From contig NZ_FTOY01000008.1 in the NCBI RefSeq assembly GCF_900156885.1, positions 62,001 to 126,000 on the forward strand: a DNA stretch of 64,000 nucleotides, given 5' to 3'. This DNA comes from Limosilactobacillus caccae (GTDB taxonomy: Bacteria > Bacillota > Bacilli > Lactobacillales > Lactobacillaceae). The position numbers were made by a program, and so were the translations under genes. The notes under the pieces were generated by a model, which was given only the letters and a program-made list of their open reading frames with translations, did no database searches and had not been told where the DNA came from. Below, piece after piece: positions 9,194 to 17,793 of this stretch (within the stretch, counting starts at the first letter, position 1; each line of letters opens with the position of its first letter).

Positions 9194-9718
9194 ATAGCTC
9201 AAGATATGATTGTCAATAACGGTATTCGTGCACGGGAAGTGCGGTTAATCGGTCAAAATGGTGAACAATTAGGCATTAAGTCTAAGCGTGAAGCCTTACA
9301 GCTAGCTGAAGAAGCTAACCTTGACCTGGTATTAGTTGCACCAAAGGCACGCCCAGCTGTTGCCCGGATTATGGATTACGGGAAGTACCGTTTCGAGATG
9401 CAAAAGAAAGAGCGTGAAGCTCGTAAGAAGCAAAAGACGATAACGGTCAAGGAAATTCGCCTTAGTCCATCGATCGACACGAATGACTTCAATGTTAAGT
9501 TGAAGCGGGTTCGTAAGTTTATCTCCAAGGGTGACAAAGTCCGGATTTCACTACGGTTCCGTGGTCGTGCAATTACCCATAAGGATATCGGTCGTGACAT
9601 GATTGAACGGATGGCTGAAGAAACTTCAGACATCGCTACTGTTGTTCAACGTCCGAAGATGGAAGGGCGGAGCATTTTCTTAACTCTTGCCCCAGCTGCT
9701 GATAAAGCAAAAAATTAA
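9194..9718 (+). CDS. infC: Translation initiation factor IF-3
   Basis: IF-3 binds the 30S subunit, prevents premature subunit joining and checks the start codon. The family signature VNNGIRAREVRLIGQNGEQLG is visible near the N-terminus, and the C-terminal domain contains KEIRLSPSID and ISLRFRGR. The start matters: GGAGGTG (9180-9186) is followed at normal spacing by in-frame ATA-GCT-CAA-GAT, aligning with the B. subtilis infC start ATT-AGC-AAA-GAT. The first in-frame ATG (9206) is about 20 nt from the RBS. I therefore annotate ATA 9194 as start, giving 174 residues; if wrong, the protein starts at 9206. A non-canonical start is the known basis of IF-3 autoregulation. Confidence 0.93.
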   Translation: MAQDMIVNNGIRAREVRLIGQNGEQLGIKSKREALQLAEEANLDLVLVAPKARPAVARIMDYGKYRFEMQKKEREARKKQKTITVKEIRLSPSIDTNDFNVKLKRVRKFISKGDKVRISLRFRGRAITHKDIGRDMIERMAEETSDIATVVQRPKMEGRSIFLTLAPAADKAKN

Positions 9719-9742
9719 TTTTACGAAAGTAGGGAATTACTT

Positions 9743-9940
9743 ATGCCAAAGATGAAGAGTAACCGCGCTGCTGCCAAGCGTTTTAAGCGTACTGCAAATG
9801 GTGGATTCAAGAGTGCTAACTCATTTACTAGCCACCGTTTCCACGGTAAGACAAAGAAGCAACGTCGTCAATTACGTGGCTTGAGCATGATGGACAAGTC
9901 CAACGTAAAGCGTTTCAAGAAGTTATTACCATTCAAGTAA
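9743..9940 (+). CDS. rpmI: 50S ribosomal protein L35
   Basis: A small basic ribosomal protein of 65 residues beginning PKMKSNRAAAKRFKRT and ending VKRFKKLLPFK, both diagnostic for bL35. It lies 24 bp after infC in the conserved infC-rpmI-rplT operon. Confidence 0.98.
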   Translation: MPKMKSNRAAAKRFKRTANGGFKSANSFTSHRFHGKTKKQRRQLRGLSMMDKSNVKRFKKLLPFK

Positions 9941-9984
9941 ACTTCACTTAAATAAATAATTAATATACGTAGGAGGATTTCAAC

Positions 9985-10338
9985 ATGCGAGTTAAAGGTG
10001 GAACTGTTACGCGCGCACGTCGTAAGCGCATTATGAAGTTAGCAAAGGGTTACCGTGGGTCAAAGCACCGTCTTTTTAAGACTGCTAAGGACCAAGTGAT
10101 GAAGAGTTACACTTACGCTTTCCGTGACCGGAAGGTTAACAAGCGTAAGTTCCGTGAACTCTGGATTGCCCGGATCAACGCTGCTGCCCGGATGAATGAC
10201 ATTAGCTACAGCAAGTTGATGCACGGTTTGAAGCTTGCTAACATCGACATTAACCGGAAGATGTTAGCTGACTTAGCTGTTAACGATGCTGATGCATTCA
10301 AGGCACTTGTTGACGAAGCTAAGAAGGCTCTTAACTAA
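9985..10338 (+). CDS. rplT: 50S ribosomal protein L20
   Basis: Early-assembly ribosomal protein of 117 residues, starting [21 protein letters not shown] (bL20 signature) and strongly basic at the N-terminus. It also acts as the repressor of its own operon in B. subtilis and E. coli, which fits the leader seen upstream of infC. AGGAGG precedes ATG 9985 and a terminator closes the operon. Confidence 0.98.
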   Translation: MRVKGGTVTRARRKRIMKLAKGYRGSKHRLFKTAKDQVMKSYTYAFRDRKVNKRKFRELWIARINAAARMNDISYSKLMHGLKLANIDINRKMLADLAVNDADAFKALVDEAKKALN

Positions 10339-10350
10339 GCTAATAATATT

Positions 10351-10391
10351 GACCACTTATGGTGCGTAAGCATGATAGAGTGGTCTTTTTT
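10351..10391 (+). terminator. Terminator of infC-rpmI-rplT
   Basis: GACCACT (10351-10357) pairs with AGTGGTC (10379-10385) and is followed by six T residues, 12 bp after rplT. Confidence 0.85.
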
Positions 10392-10468
10392 ATTAGTTGC
10401 GTTTAAGTAAGAATCCAGGATATAATTAATCATTAGAGCAAATTATGATATTTTGATGAGGTGCTATT

Positions 10469-10999
10469 TTGTTAGAAATATTTAAGCCAACATGGATGGT
10501 TAAAACAATTTATTCTGTTTCCCCCGCACAGTTAAAGCAGCAGGGGATCCGGGCAGTCTTTAGTGATTTAGATAATACATTGATTGCGTGGAATAATCCC
10601 GATGGTACGCCGGAACTACAGAAGTGGATGCAAGAACTTCGTGATGCCCACATCCCGTTAATTGTGATTTCTAATAATAGTAAGGCGCGGGTAGCTAAGG
10701 CCACCCACAACTTGGATTTGCCGTTTGTATCGCGTTCTTTGAAGCCATTGAGCTTTGGGATCGACCGCGCCCGGCAAAAGCTAGGCCTCAGTAAGAATGA
10801 AGTCGTGATGGTTGGTGACCAATTGATGACGGATGTGGTTGCTGCAAACCAAGCAGGGGTTCGGAGCATCCTGGTCCAACCATTATTAAATACTGATAAG
10901 TGGGATACGCGAATTAACCGCTTCTTTGAACGACGTGTATGGAAGCAATTATTAGAAAAATATCCAGAATTAACATGGCAGGAGGATTTGAATGACTGA
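10469..10999 (+). CDS. YqeG family HAD IIIA-type phosphatase
   Basis: A 176-residue haloacid-dehalogenase phosphatase. Motif I is FSDLDNTLIAW near residue 31 (DxD nucleophile), motif II is VISNNSK and motif III is MVGDQLMTDVVAA. It starts at TTG 10469, with GAGGTG 7-12 nt upstream. It is the first gene of the conserved yqeG-yqeH-yhbY-nadD-yqeK-rsfS cluster and overlaps yqeH by 8 bp. The substrate of YqeG proteins is uncertain; some relatives act on phosphatidylglycerophosphate, which cannot be decided from this sequence. Confidence 0.92.
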   Translation: MLEIFKPTWMVKTIYSVSPAQLKQQGIRAVFSDLDNTLIAWNNPDGTPELQKWMQELRDAHIPLIVISNNSKARVAKATHNLDLPFVSRSLKPLSFGIDRARQKLGLSKNEVVMVGDQLMTDVVAANQAGVRSILVQPLLNTDKWDTRINRFFERRVWKQLLEKYPELTWQEDLND

Positions 11000-12116
11000 A
11001 GAAGGACAAAATGAAGCATTACGTTGCATTGGCTGTGGGAGTATTATCCAGACTGATGACCCCCAGGGACTCGGTTACACTCCTAACTCAGCTTTGGAAA
11101 AGGGGAAGGAGACGGGTGAACTATATTGCCAGCGGTGTTTCCGCTTGCGGCACTATAATGAAATTGCCCCCGTTTCCCTGACGGATGATGACTTTCTTCG
11201 GCTGCTTAACCAGATTCGCGATGCCAAGGCGTTAATCGTGTATGTTGTCGACATCTTTGACTTTAACGGGAGCTTGATTCCGGGATTGCACCGCTTTGTC
11301 GGTGACAACCCAATCTTGCTGGTCGGCAACAAAGAAGACCTACTTCCGCGTTCACTCCGGCGGCCGAAATTGCAGGACTGGATTCGCCAACAGGCTAACC
11401 TGGCGGGCTTGCGGCCAATTGACACGGTCCTTGTTTCTGCAAAGAAGAACCATGAAATTGACCAGTTGCTGGACGTAATTGAAAAGTACCGGCAGGACCG
11501 TGATGTTTACGTTGTCGGCGTGACAAATGTTGGTAAATCAACCTTAATTAACCAGATTATTAAGCAGAAGACCGGTGTCCAGGAACTGATCACTACTTCG
11601 CGCTTCCCAGGAACGACCCTCGATAAGATTGAAATTCCACTGGATGACGGGCACGTGTTAGTCGATACGCCAGGAATTATCCACCAGGAGCAGATGGCCC
11701 ACGTTCTTTCGCCAACGGAACTTAAAATTGTGGCACCACAAAAAGAGATCAAGCCGAAGACCTACCAGCTAAATGCTGAACAAACATTATTCCTGGGTGG
11801 TGTCGCTCGCTTTGATTACCTCCGTGGTGAACGGAAAGGGATGGTGGCCTACTTTGATAATAACCTCCCAATTCACCGCACGAAATTGGCGAACGCCGAT
11901 CGTTTTTATCAAAAACACTTAGGAACGCTACTGACACCACCGGTAATGGATGAACGGGAGAACTTTCCCGAACTGGAGCGGTACGAGTTCCACTTAGAAA
12001 AGAAGAGCGATGTTGTCTTTGAAGGCCTTGGCTGGATTACTGTTCCTGCCGATACGGCGGTGGCAGCGTGGGTGCCGAAGGGTGTCGGGGCACTTGTTCG
12101 CCGGGCAATGATTTAG
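10992..12116 (+). CDS. yqeH: Ribosome biogenesis GTPase YqeH
   Basis: Circularly permuted GTPase required for 30S assembly. The N-terminus is a zinc finger (RCIGCG then CQRCFRLRHYNE). The G motifs occur in permuted order: G4 VGNKEDLLP near residue 110, G5 VSAKK near 152, then G1 GVTNVGKSTLIN near 176 and G3 DTPG near 224. This order is the hallmark of the YqeH/YlqF/YjeQ group. Length is 374 residues. The start overlaps the end of yqeG, so translation is probably coupled. Confidence 0.97.
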   Translation: MTEEGQNEALRCIGCGSIIQTDDPQGLGYTPNSALEKGKETGELYCQRCFRLRHYNEIAPVSLTDDDFLRLLNQIRDAKALIVYVVDIFDFNGSLIPGLHRFVGDNPILLVGNKEDLLPRSLRRPKLQDWIRQQANLAGLRPIDTVLVSAKKNHEIDQLLDVIEKYRQDRDVYVVGVTNVGKSTLINQIIKQKTGVQELITTSRFPGTTLDKIEIPLDDGHVLVDTPGIIHQEQMAHVLSPTELKIVAPQKEIKPKTYQLNAEQTLFLGGVARFDYLRGERKGMVAYFDNNLPIHRTKLANADRFYQKHLGTLLTPPVMDERENFPELERYEFHLEKKSDVVFEGLGWITVPADTAVAAWVPKGVGALVRRAMI

Positions 12117-12133
12117 TTTGAAAGGAAATTATT

Positions 12134-12445
12134 ATGCAATTAAGAGGAAAACAAAAGCGTTTTTTGCGTTCGCAGGCTAACCACCTCCAACCACTTTTTT
12201 CAGTAGGAAAGGACGGCCTAACTGATAATTGGCTTGCTCAACTTGACGGTGCATTGGATCGTCGTGAACTAATTAAGGTTAGTATCCTCCAAAATGCGGA
12301 TGTAACAACTGATGAGGTCCGCGAGATGATTGAAAGCAAGACCGATATTCAAGTAGTCCAAGTCATTGGGCGGGTGCTTGTATTATTCAAGGTATCCGCT
12401 AACCGTGATGCACGGGACTTATCATTGCGGGTTGCTAATATCTAA
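12134..12445 (+). CDS. yhbY: YhbY family RNA-binding protein (CRM domain)
   Basis: A 103-residue single CRM-domain protein associated with the large ribosomal subunit precursor. It has the typical opening LRGKQKRFLRSQANHLQPLF, the VGKDGLTD turn and GRVLVLFK near the C-terminus. It sits in its conserved place between yqeH and nadD. Confidence 0.93.
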   Translation: MQLRGKQKRFLRSQANHLQPLFSVGKDGLTDNWLAQLDGALDRRELIKVSILQNADVTTDEVREMIESKTDIQVVQVIGRVLVLFKVSANRDARDLSLRVANI

Positions 12446-12464
12446 GTGAAGTGGAAGTGATTTT

Positions 12465-13109
12465 GTGCACAGCAATGAGGTAGTAGAAAATGTTCAAACC
12501 CAAGTACAGCCAGAAGTGAAAGTATTTAACCGTCGAAAACGGGTAGGGCTATACGGCGGAACGTTTAATCCTATTCATAATGCCCACTTATTTGTTGCTG
12601 ACCAGGTCGGCCATGCCTTGTGCTTGGACCGGGTTGACTTTATGCCGGATGCCAAGCCACCGCATGTTGACAAAAAACACTCAATTGATCCCCAGCTTCG
12701 TTTACAGATGATCCAACTAGCGATTAAGGATAACCCGTTTCTTGGAATTGAGACTAGTGAGATTCGCCGCGGAGGGGTTAGCTATACCTATGACACTATT
12801 AAATCCCTCGTTGAGCAACATCCCGATACTGAATACTACTTCATTATCGGCGGGGACATGGTTGACTATCTCCATAAGTGGTACCGGATTGATGACTTGA
12901 TTAAGCTGCCACACTTTCACTTTGTCGGTGTCCAGCGAGAAGGCGCTAAAAATGAGACTGCCTATCCCGTAATTTGGGTTGATGTCCCGGAGGTTGATTT
13001 TAGTTCAACGGCAATTCGGGAACGGATTAGAAATGGCCAGTCGATTAAGTATATGGTTCCAGATGCAGTTGCAAAATTTATTAAGGAGCATCAGTTATAC
13101 CGTGACTAA
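12465..13109 (+). CDS. nadD: Nicotinate-nucleotide adenylyltransferase
   Basis: Converts nicotinate mononucleotide and ATP to deamido-NAD in NAD synthesis. The nucleotidyltransferase motif GGTFNPIHNAH is at residues 31-41 and the C-terminal ISSTxxR-type motif appears as FSSTAIRERI. The start is GTG 12465, giving 214 residues. The N-terminus before the Rossmann fold is about 25 residues longer than in many NadD proteins, so an internal start is possible, but no better RBS was found. The end overlaps the yqeK start. Confidence 0.94.
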   Translation: MHSNEVVENVQTQVQPEVKVFNRRKRVGLYGGTFNPIHNAHLFVADQVGHALCLDRVDFMPDAKPPHVDKKHSIDPQLRLQMIQLAIKDNPFLGIETSEIRRGGVSYTYDTIKSLVEQHPDTEYYFIIGGDMVDYLHKWYRIDDLIKLPHFHFVGVQREGAKNETAYPVIWVDVPEVDFSSTAIRERIRNGQSIKYMVPDAVAKFIKEHQLYRD

Positions 13110-13716
13110 AGAAATTAGTTATCAAAAAAATTATGTGCCACTGACTCGTGACGAGTTAGTTGACCGACTACGGAAGGCATTGCGGGAAAAACGTTTTCAG
13201 CACGTGCTACGGGTTGAGCAAACGGCAATTGAATTAGCAAAAAAGAACGGCGTTGATGTTGAAAAGGCCAGTATTGCTGGCTTGTGCCACGACTATGCTA
13301 AACAACGGCCTGCCGAAGACTTTATCGCTGAGATTAAGAAAAAGGGGCTTGATCCGGACCTCCTTAATTATGGAAATGCCATTTGGCACGGGGTTGTCGG
13401 GGCCGAGCTGGTTAAGGATGAACTAGGAATTTGGGATGAAGATATTTTAAATGCCGTTCGTCACCATACGACCGGGGCGCCGGTGATGACCAAGTTAGAA
13501 CAAGTCATCTACATGGCTGACTATATCGAGCCTGGCCGTGATTTTGCGGGGGTCGATAAGGCACGTGAGATTACAGCAGCCGACTTGGGGGCTGGTGTTG
13601 CTTACCAGACGAAGCAGACATTAGAATACCTTATCACCCGTGCTAAGCCTGTCTATCCGAAGACAATTGAGACTTATAACGCGTGGGTTCCACAATATGA
13701 AGGGAAGATCGATTAA
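13102..13716 (+). CDS. yqeK: HD-domain hydrolase YqeK (Ap4A hydrolase family)
   Basis: HD-superfamily metal-dependent phosphohydrolase. HVLRVEQTAIELA and GLCHDYAKQ (the HD pair) are followed by NAIWHGVVGAEL and VRHHTTGAPVM, the arrangement of YqeK. B. subtilis YqeK cleaves Ap4A symmetrically to ADP; the same activity here is inference. I place the start at GTG 13102, which overlaps the nadD stop and gives 204 residues; an upstream extension would lie wholly inside nadD. The stop overlaps the rsfS start (TAATG). Confidence 0.92.
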   Translation: MTKEISYQKNYVPLTRDELVDRLRKALREKRFQHVLRVEQTAIELAKKNGVDVEKASIAGLCHDYAKQRPAEDFIAEIKKKGLDPDLLNYGNAIWHGVVGAELVKDELGIWDEDILNAVRHHTTGAPVMTKLEQVIYMADYIEPGRDFAGVDKAREITAADLGAGVAYQTKQTLEYLITRAKPVYPKTIETYNAWVPQYEGKID

Positions 13717-14072
13717 TGAACAGTAAAGATTTATTACAAATGGTTATTGAAGCCGCTGATGGCCGGCGTGCTGAAGACATCGTGGCATTGAAAGTTGACG
13801 AAATTAGCCCGATGGCGGACTACTTTGTCATTATGACTGGTGGTTCGGACCGCCAAGTGCAGGCAATTACAAACGCAATTGTCGAAAAAGCCCATGAAAA
13901 AAAGCTTGAAATTGGCAGTGTTGAAGGGAAGAACCATGCTAAGTGGGTCCTAATTGACCTTGGTGATGTTGTCGTTCACGTTTTCCGTGAAGAAACGCGG
14001 CAGTTTTATAACCTTGAAAAGTTATGGTCTGATGCGCCACTAGTAGACATTAATGAGTGGGTTAAGGACTAA
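13716..14072 (+). CDS. rsfS: Ribosome silencing factor
   Basis: RsfS binds L14 and blocks joining of the ribosomal subunits under nutrient limitation. This 118-residue protein has the typical start DLLQMVIEAADGRRAEDIVAL and the motifs YFVIMTGGSDRQVQAI and VVHVFREETRQFYNLEKLW. It shares the TAATG junctions with the genes on both sides, so it is tightly coupled in the operon. Confidence 0.96.
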   Translation: MNSKDLLQMVIEAADGRRAEDIVALKVDEISPMADYFVIMTGGSDRQVQAITNAIVEKAHEKKLEIGSVEGKNHAKWVLIDLGDVVVHVFREETRQFYNLEKLWSDAPLVDINEWVKD

Positions 14073-14806
14073 TGATTTACCATAGCTTCGCCCAGTTATA
14101 TGACCAGCTATTTGACCCTGCAATGTATAGCAAGTGGCGGGATTTTACGGTCGAGAATATTCCTGCTGGTGCTGATATTTTGGATCTGGCGGGAGGAAGC
14201 GGTCGTTTAGCAGTGATGCTTGCTCCTGACCACCAGGTGACGGTTGCGGATTTTTCAGCAGACATGTTAAGCCTCGCTGACCAGCATGCCGCTGCCGCCG
14301 GGGTGGATTTACAACTAGTTGAGGTTGATATGCGTGACCTCCACCAGCTACCGACTTATGATGCCATTACCTGCTACGCTGATTCGCTATGTTACCTGGA
14401 AAACCCAGCAGATGTACAGGCAACGTTCACCGAGGTTGCTAACCACTTACGGCCAGCGGGGGTCTTTTTGTTTGATCTCATCACCCCTTACCAGACTGAT
14501 GAAGTTTATCCGGGATACATGTACAATTATCAAGATGATGATGGTCAACGGGCATTTATGTGGCAAAGTTATGCTAATGATGATGTTGAACACGGGGTGA
14601 TTCATGACCTGACCTTCTTCAACCGGCTGCAAAGTGGCGACTATCAGCGGGTCAGTGAGACTCACTATGAACGAACCTATGACCTGCCAGTGCTTGAGGA
14701 GATGCTGAAAAACGCGGGCTTCAAGTCAATCGCTGTTGGGGCCAACTTCACAACGACGGCTTTACCAGCTAAGGCGCGCCGGTGGTTTTTTAAGTGTCAA
14801 AAGTAA
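14072..14806 (+). CDS. Class I SAM-dependent methyltransferase (YqeM-like)
   Basis: A 244-residue Rossmann-fold methyltransferase with SAM-binding motif I DILDLAGGSGRLAVMLA, acidic motif II VTVADFSADML and motif EVDMRDL. It begins MIYHSFAQLYDQL, the usual opening of YqeM proteins, and follows rsfS with a 1-bp overlap. The methyl acceptor is unknown. Confidence 0.9.
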   Translation: MIYHSFAQLYDQLFDPAMYSKWRDFTVENIPAGADILDLAGGSGRLAVMLAPDHQVTVADFSADMLSLADQHAAAAGVDLQLVEVDMRDLHQLPTYDAITCYADSLCYLENPADVQATFTEVANHLRPAGVFLFDLITPYQTDEVYPGYMYNYQDDDGQRAFMWQSYANDDVEHGVIHDLTFFNRLQSGDYQRVSETHYERTYDLPVLEEMLKNAGFKSIAVGANFTTTALPAKARRWFFKCQK

Positions 14807-14818
14807 AGGAGAAATTCG

Positions 14819-15955
14819 ATGAAGGCAGTAGGGCTTGTTGTTGAGTATAATCCATTTCATAATGGCCACCTTTACCATCTCCGCCAAGCAAAGCAGCGGA
14901 CAGGGGCAGATGTCGTTATCGCGGTGATGAGTGGTAACTTTACTCAGCGGGGGGAGCCGACAATTGTTGATAAATGGGCACGTGCCCGGGCAGCACTAGC
15001 AAATGGGGTTGACCTGGTTATTGAGTTGCCCATTTTTTATGCGGTTCAGCCGGCCCACCGTTTTGCCGCTGGTGCAATGCGGCTGTTGGCGGCGTTAGGG
15101 GTTGATACGCTAGTATTTGGTGCCGAGCATCCGGAATGGGACTTTGCCCAGCTTGTCAGTGCAGAGCGGGCATTTGACCAGGCAGGCTTTAGCAAGTACA
15201 ATGCCACGTTTGCAACGCAGTTTAACGAGCAGCTAAAAGCACGCACCGGCGTGACCCTGGTTGACCCTAATGATATCCTGGCCTTTGCCTACACCAAGGC
15301 TAACCTGCAAAATAATTATGGGATGAAACTTTTGCCAATCCAGCGGCAAGGAAGTAATTACCACGATGAAGAGATTATTGGCAAGATTGCAAGTGCAACT
15401 GCTGTCCGTGAGGCTGTCCAGCGTCATGATCTGACCTACCAGCAGGCAGTTCCACCAACAATGGCGACTGCCTTAGCCAAGCAGACGGTTGTTCCAGCCT
15501 GGTCAGCCCTGTATCCGCTATTGCGGAATCAGCTTATTCAAGCACCGGTTTCTTACCTGGCAACAACCTACCTGATGGCTGAAGGATTGGAGTACCGGAT
15601 GAAAGAAGGGGCGCAACGGAGCACGGATTTTGCATCCTTTATGAAGTATGTGAAGACAAAGCGGTACACCTATGCGCACCTTTTACGGGTTAGCCTATAT
15701 ACCCTGCTGCAGTTCAGCCAAGCGATTATCGCCAACCACGAGCAGGAGCCGTACCTTCACGTCCTCGGTTTCGATCAGCGGGGCCGCCAGTACTTACACG
15801 ATGTTAAAAAGGACCTCGCCATGCCCCTAATTACGAAGGTTGACCAGGACTTGCGCGATAATCGATTAAACCTTGACTACCGGGCCGGCAAACTCTACCA
15901 ATTATTTACCCCCGTTGAGCAAGACTTAAAACATCCCCCAGTTATATTTAATTAA
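14819..15955 (+). CDS. tmcAL: tRNA(Met) cytidine acetate ligase
   Basis: TmcAL (formerly YlbM) activates acetate with ATP to make N4-acetylcytidine at the wobble base of elongator tRNA-Met. The nucleotidyltransferase motif VEYNPFHNGHLYHL is at residues 8-21, followed by VIAVMSGNFTQRGEPTIVDKW, both highly typical. Length is 378 residues. AAAGGAG precedes the start and the gene is 12 bp from the methyltransferase, so it is probably the last gene of the yqeG operon. Confidence 0.95.
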   Translation: MKAVGLVVEYNPFHNGHLYHLRQAKQRTGADVVIAVMSGNFTQRGEPTIVDKWARARAALANGVDLVIELPIFYAVQPAHRFAAGAMRLLAALGVDTLVFGAEHPEWDFAQLVSAERAFDQAGFSKYNATFATQFNEQLKARTGVTLVDPNDILAFAYTKANLQNNYGMKLLPIQRQGSNYHDEEIIGKIASATAVREAVQRHDLTYQQAVPPTMATALAKQTVVPAWSALYPLLRNQLIQAPVSYLATTYLMAEGLEYRMKEGAQRSTDFASFMKYVKTKRYTYAHLLRVSLYTLLQFSQAIIANHEQEPYLHVLGFDQRGRQYLHDVKKDLAMPLITKVDQDLRDNRLNLDYRAGKLYQLFTPVEQDLKHPPVIFN

Positions 15956-16006
15956 CGCCAGCGCAAATGTTTGATAAAATAAGAAGGGAAATTGTTACCC
16001 CAAAAA

Positions 16007-16054
16007 GGTTGTCAAGGAAAAAACATTGACAACCCTTCTAGGGACTAGTATAAT
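16007..16054 (+). promoter_or_regulatory. yceD-rpmF promoter embedded in an inverted repeat
   Basis: TTGACA (16026-16031) and TATAAT (16049-16054) are spaced 17 bp, a consensus sigma-A promoter. The -35 box is part of a perfect 9-bp inverted repeat, GGTTGTCAA and TTGACAACC, separated by 10 nt (about 16007-16034). There is no T-run, so this looks like an operator rather than a terminator, but no binding protein is known. Confidence 0.75.
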
Positions 16055-16083
16055 TGCACATGTTGCATTAGGAGGTTAGTACG

Positions 16084-16641
16084 GTGAAATGGTCGTTAGC
16101 CGAATTACATCGTTATCAAGATGAACCACTTCATATTCAAAGTACTTTTGATCTGAACGCATCATTAACGAAGATGTTTCCAGAGACTATCTTAGCTGTT
16201 CAACCAGTTAAAGTTGATGGTTACGTTACTTATGACGATGGTGATGCGACGATTAGTGCCCACGTTAAGACGACACTGACCGTCCCATCCAGTCGTTCGT
16301 TAACACCCGTTCAATTACCACTCGATTTTACGTTTACTGAGACGTATACCGATGATCGCTCACACCTTTCTCGTTATGAGGACGAGAACGATGTTATCTT
16401 TCTCCTTGAAAAGGGGGAGATGATTGACTTCGATACTGCCCTTGCAGAGAATATCGTTGAGCAGGTACCATTGCGGGTCCTTTCTGCCGAAGAGGAGTCT
16501 GGCAAGCCAATGCCAAACGGAAAAGGGTGGAGCGTTATCTCAGAAGATGATTACGAAGCCAGTAAGCAGAAAGATAAAAAAGTTGATCCACGTCTCGCTA
16601 AGTTGCAAAAACTTTTTCCTGATCAGGATGATAAGAAATAG
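16084..16641 (+). CDS. yceD: YceD family (DUF177) protein
   Basis: A 185-residue acidic protein of the YceD/DUF177 family, almost always encoded just before rpmF and linked to 23S rRNA or L32 homeostasis in other bacteria and plants. It shows the family segment VDGYVTYDDGDATISAHVKT and the C-terminal part ENIVEQVPLRVLSAEE. The start is GTG 16084, with AGGAGG 8 nt upstream. rpmF follows 52 bp later. Confidence 0.92.
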   Translation: MKWSLAELHRYQDEPLHIQSTFDLNASLTKMFPETILAVQPVKVDGYVTYDDGDATISAHVKTTLTVPSSRSLTPVQLPLDFTFTETYTDDRSHLSRYEDENDVIFLLEKGEMIDFDTALAENIVEQVPLRVLSAEEESGKPMPNGKGWSVISEDDYEASKQKDKKVDPRLAKLQKLFPDQDDKK

Positions 16642-16693
16642 CGGACGGTTAAAAACCAATGTGGATAATTTCATTTCTTAGGAGGTGTCAAAC

Positions 16694-16873
16694 ATGGCTG
16701 TTCCAGCACGGAAGACTTCAAAGACTAAGAAGCGTATGCGTCGGGGTCACATCAAGTTAAATGTACCTGGCCTTACCCCTTGCCCAAACTGTGGTGAACT
16801 TCGCAAGTCACACATGGTATGCCCAAGTTGTGGTTACTACGATGGCAAGCAAGTTGTTAACACTAACAACTAA
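16694..16873 (+). CDS. rpmF: 50S ribosomal protein L32
   Basis: A 59-residue bL32 beginning [18 protein letters not shown] with a complete zinc ribbon (CPNCG and CPSCGYY). I use ATG 16694, 8 nt after GGAGG, because an upstream in-frame start at 16685 would overlap the RBS and precede the conserved N-terminus. All four cysteines are present, unlike the L33 gene at 36.2 kb. Confidence 0.98.
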   Translation: MAVPARKTSKTKKRMRRGHIKLNVPGLTPCPNCGELRKSHMVCPSCGYYDGKQVVNTNN

Positions 16874-16881
16874 TTAAGTTA

Positions 16882-16920
16882 AAAACTATCCTTTAGGCGC
16901 CGGACCTGGGATAGTTTTTT
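16882..16920 (+). terminator. Terminator of yceD-rpmF
   Basis: AAAACTATCC (16882-16891) pairs with GGATAGTTTT (16909-16918), followed by a T-rich tract. The loop is GC-rich and may form an inner stem. Confidence 0.85.
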
Positions 16921-17095
16921 ATTTTTAAATTTTTCTCAGAAATTAAGAAATAATCGTGTTATAATCTACATCTTTGATAAAACAATATTAAAAACATTAA
17001 GAATGCTGGGGTTTATTAGAAAATTGTGATAAAATTATTGTGTTTTATTAATACGAATACCAAATAAAAGATTATAAATAGTAGGTGAATTATTA

Positions 17096-17782
17096 ATGAG
17101 TCGAATTTTAATTATTGAGGATGAGGAAAATTTAGCAAACTTTGTTGAACTCGAATTAAAGCATGAGGGGTACGACACTGATGTTGAATTAGATGGCCGG
17201 GCAGGATTAGATGCTGCGCTGAGCCAAGACTTTGACGTTATCTTATTGGACTTAATGCTCCCAGAATTAAACGGGATTGAAGTTGCTCGCCGGGTGCGGG
17301 AACTAAAGGACACTCCGATTATCATCATGACTGCCCGTGATTCCGTAATTGACCGGGTTTCCGGGCTAGACCACGGGGCAGACGATTACATTGTAAAGCC
17401 ATTTGCCATAGAAGAATTATTAGCGCGGGTCCGAGCACTATTGCGGCGGATCAGTATTGAAGATGGCAACAACAAGGAACACCAGACAACGGTTAACTAC
17501 AAGGACCTGACAATTGAAAAGGAAAACAGGGTTGTTCGCCGGGGGGACGAAGTAATTAACTTAACAAAGCGGGAATACGAATTGCTGCTGATTTTGATGG
17601 AAAATATCAATGTGGTAATGTCGCGGAAAGACCTCTTGAGTAAGGTGTGGGGCTATGACTCCAAGGTTGAAACAAACGTTGTTGATGTTTATATCCGTTA
17701 CCTCCGTAACAAGATTGACCGCCCTGGTGAAAAGAGTTACATCCAGACAGTGCGGGGGACGGGATACGTTATTCGTTCCTAG
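17096..17782 (+). CDS. OmpR/PhoB-family response regulator
   Basis: A DNA-binding response regulator of 228 residues. The receiver domain (1-120) has the acidic pocket EDEE, the phospho-acceptor Asp in ILLDLMLPE near residue 52, the switch Thr in IIMTARD and the Lys in DDYIVKPFA. The C-terminal winged helix (about 132-228) ends [12 protein letters not shown]-like. The sequence resembles ArlR/CovR-type regulators, but I cannot fix the orthologue. It is followed 11 bp later by its cognate kinase. Confidence 0.94.
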   Translation: MSRILIIEDEENLANFVELELKHEGYDTDVELDGRAGLDAALSQDFDVILLDLMLPELNGIEVARRVRELKDTPIIIMTARDSVIDRVSGLDHGADDYIVKPFAIEELLARVRALLRRISIEDGNNKEHQTTVNYKDLTIEKENRVVRRGDEVINLTKREYELLLILMENINVVMSRKDLLSKVWGYDSKVETNVVDVYIRYLRNKIDRPGEKSYIQTVRGTGYVIRS

Positions 17783-17793
17783 GATGACGCGCC

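Noticed and set aside
10510-11019. Long minus-strand open frame of 169 codons opposite yqeG
   Set aside because: It lies wholly opposite a well-conserved gene, has no RBS and its translation has no protein-like pattern; it is a shadow of the codon usage on the plus strand.
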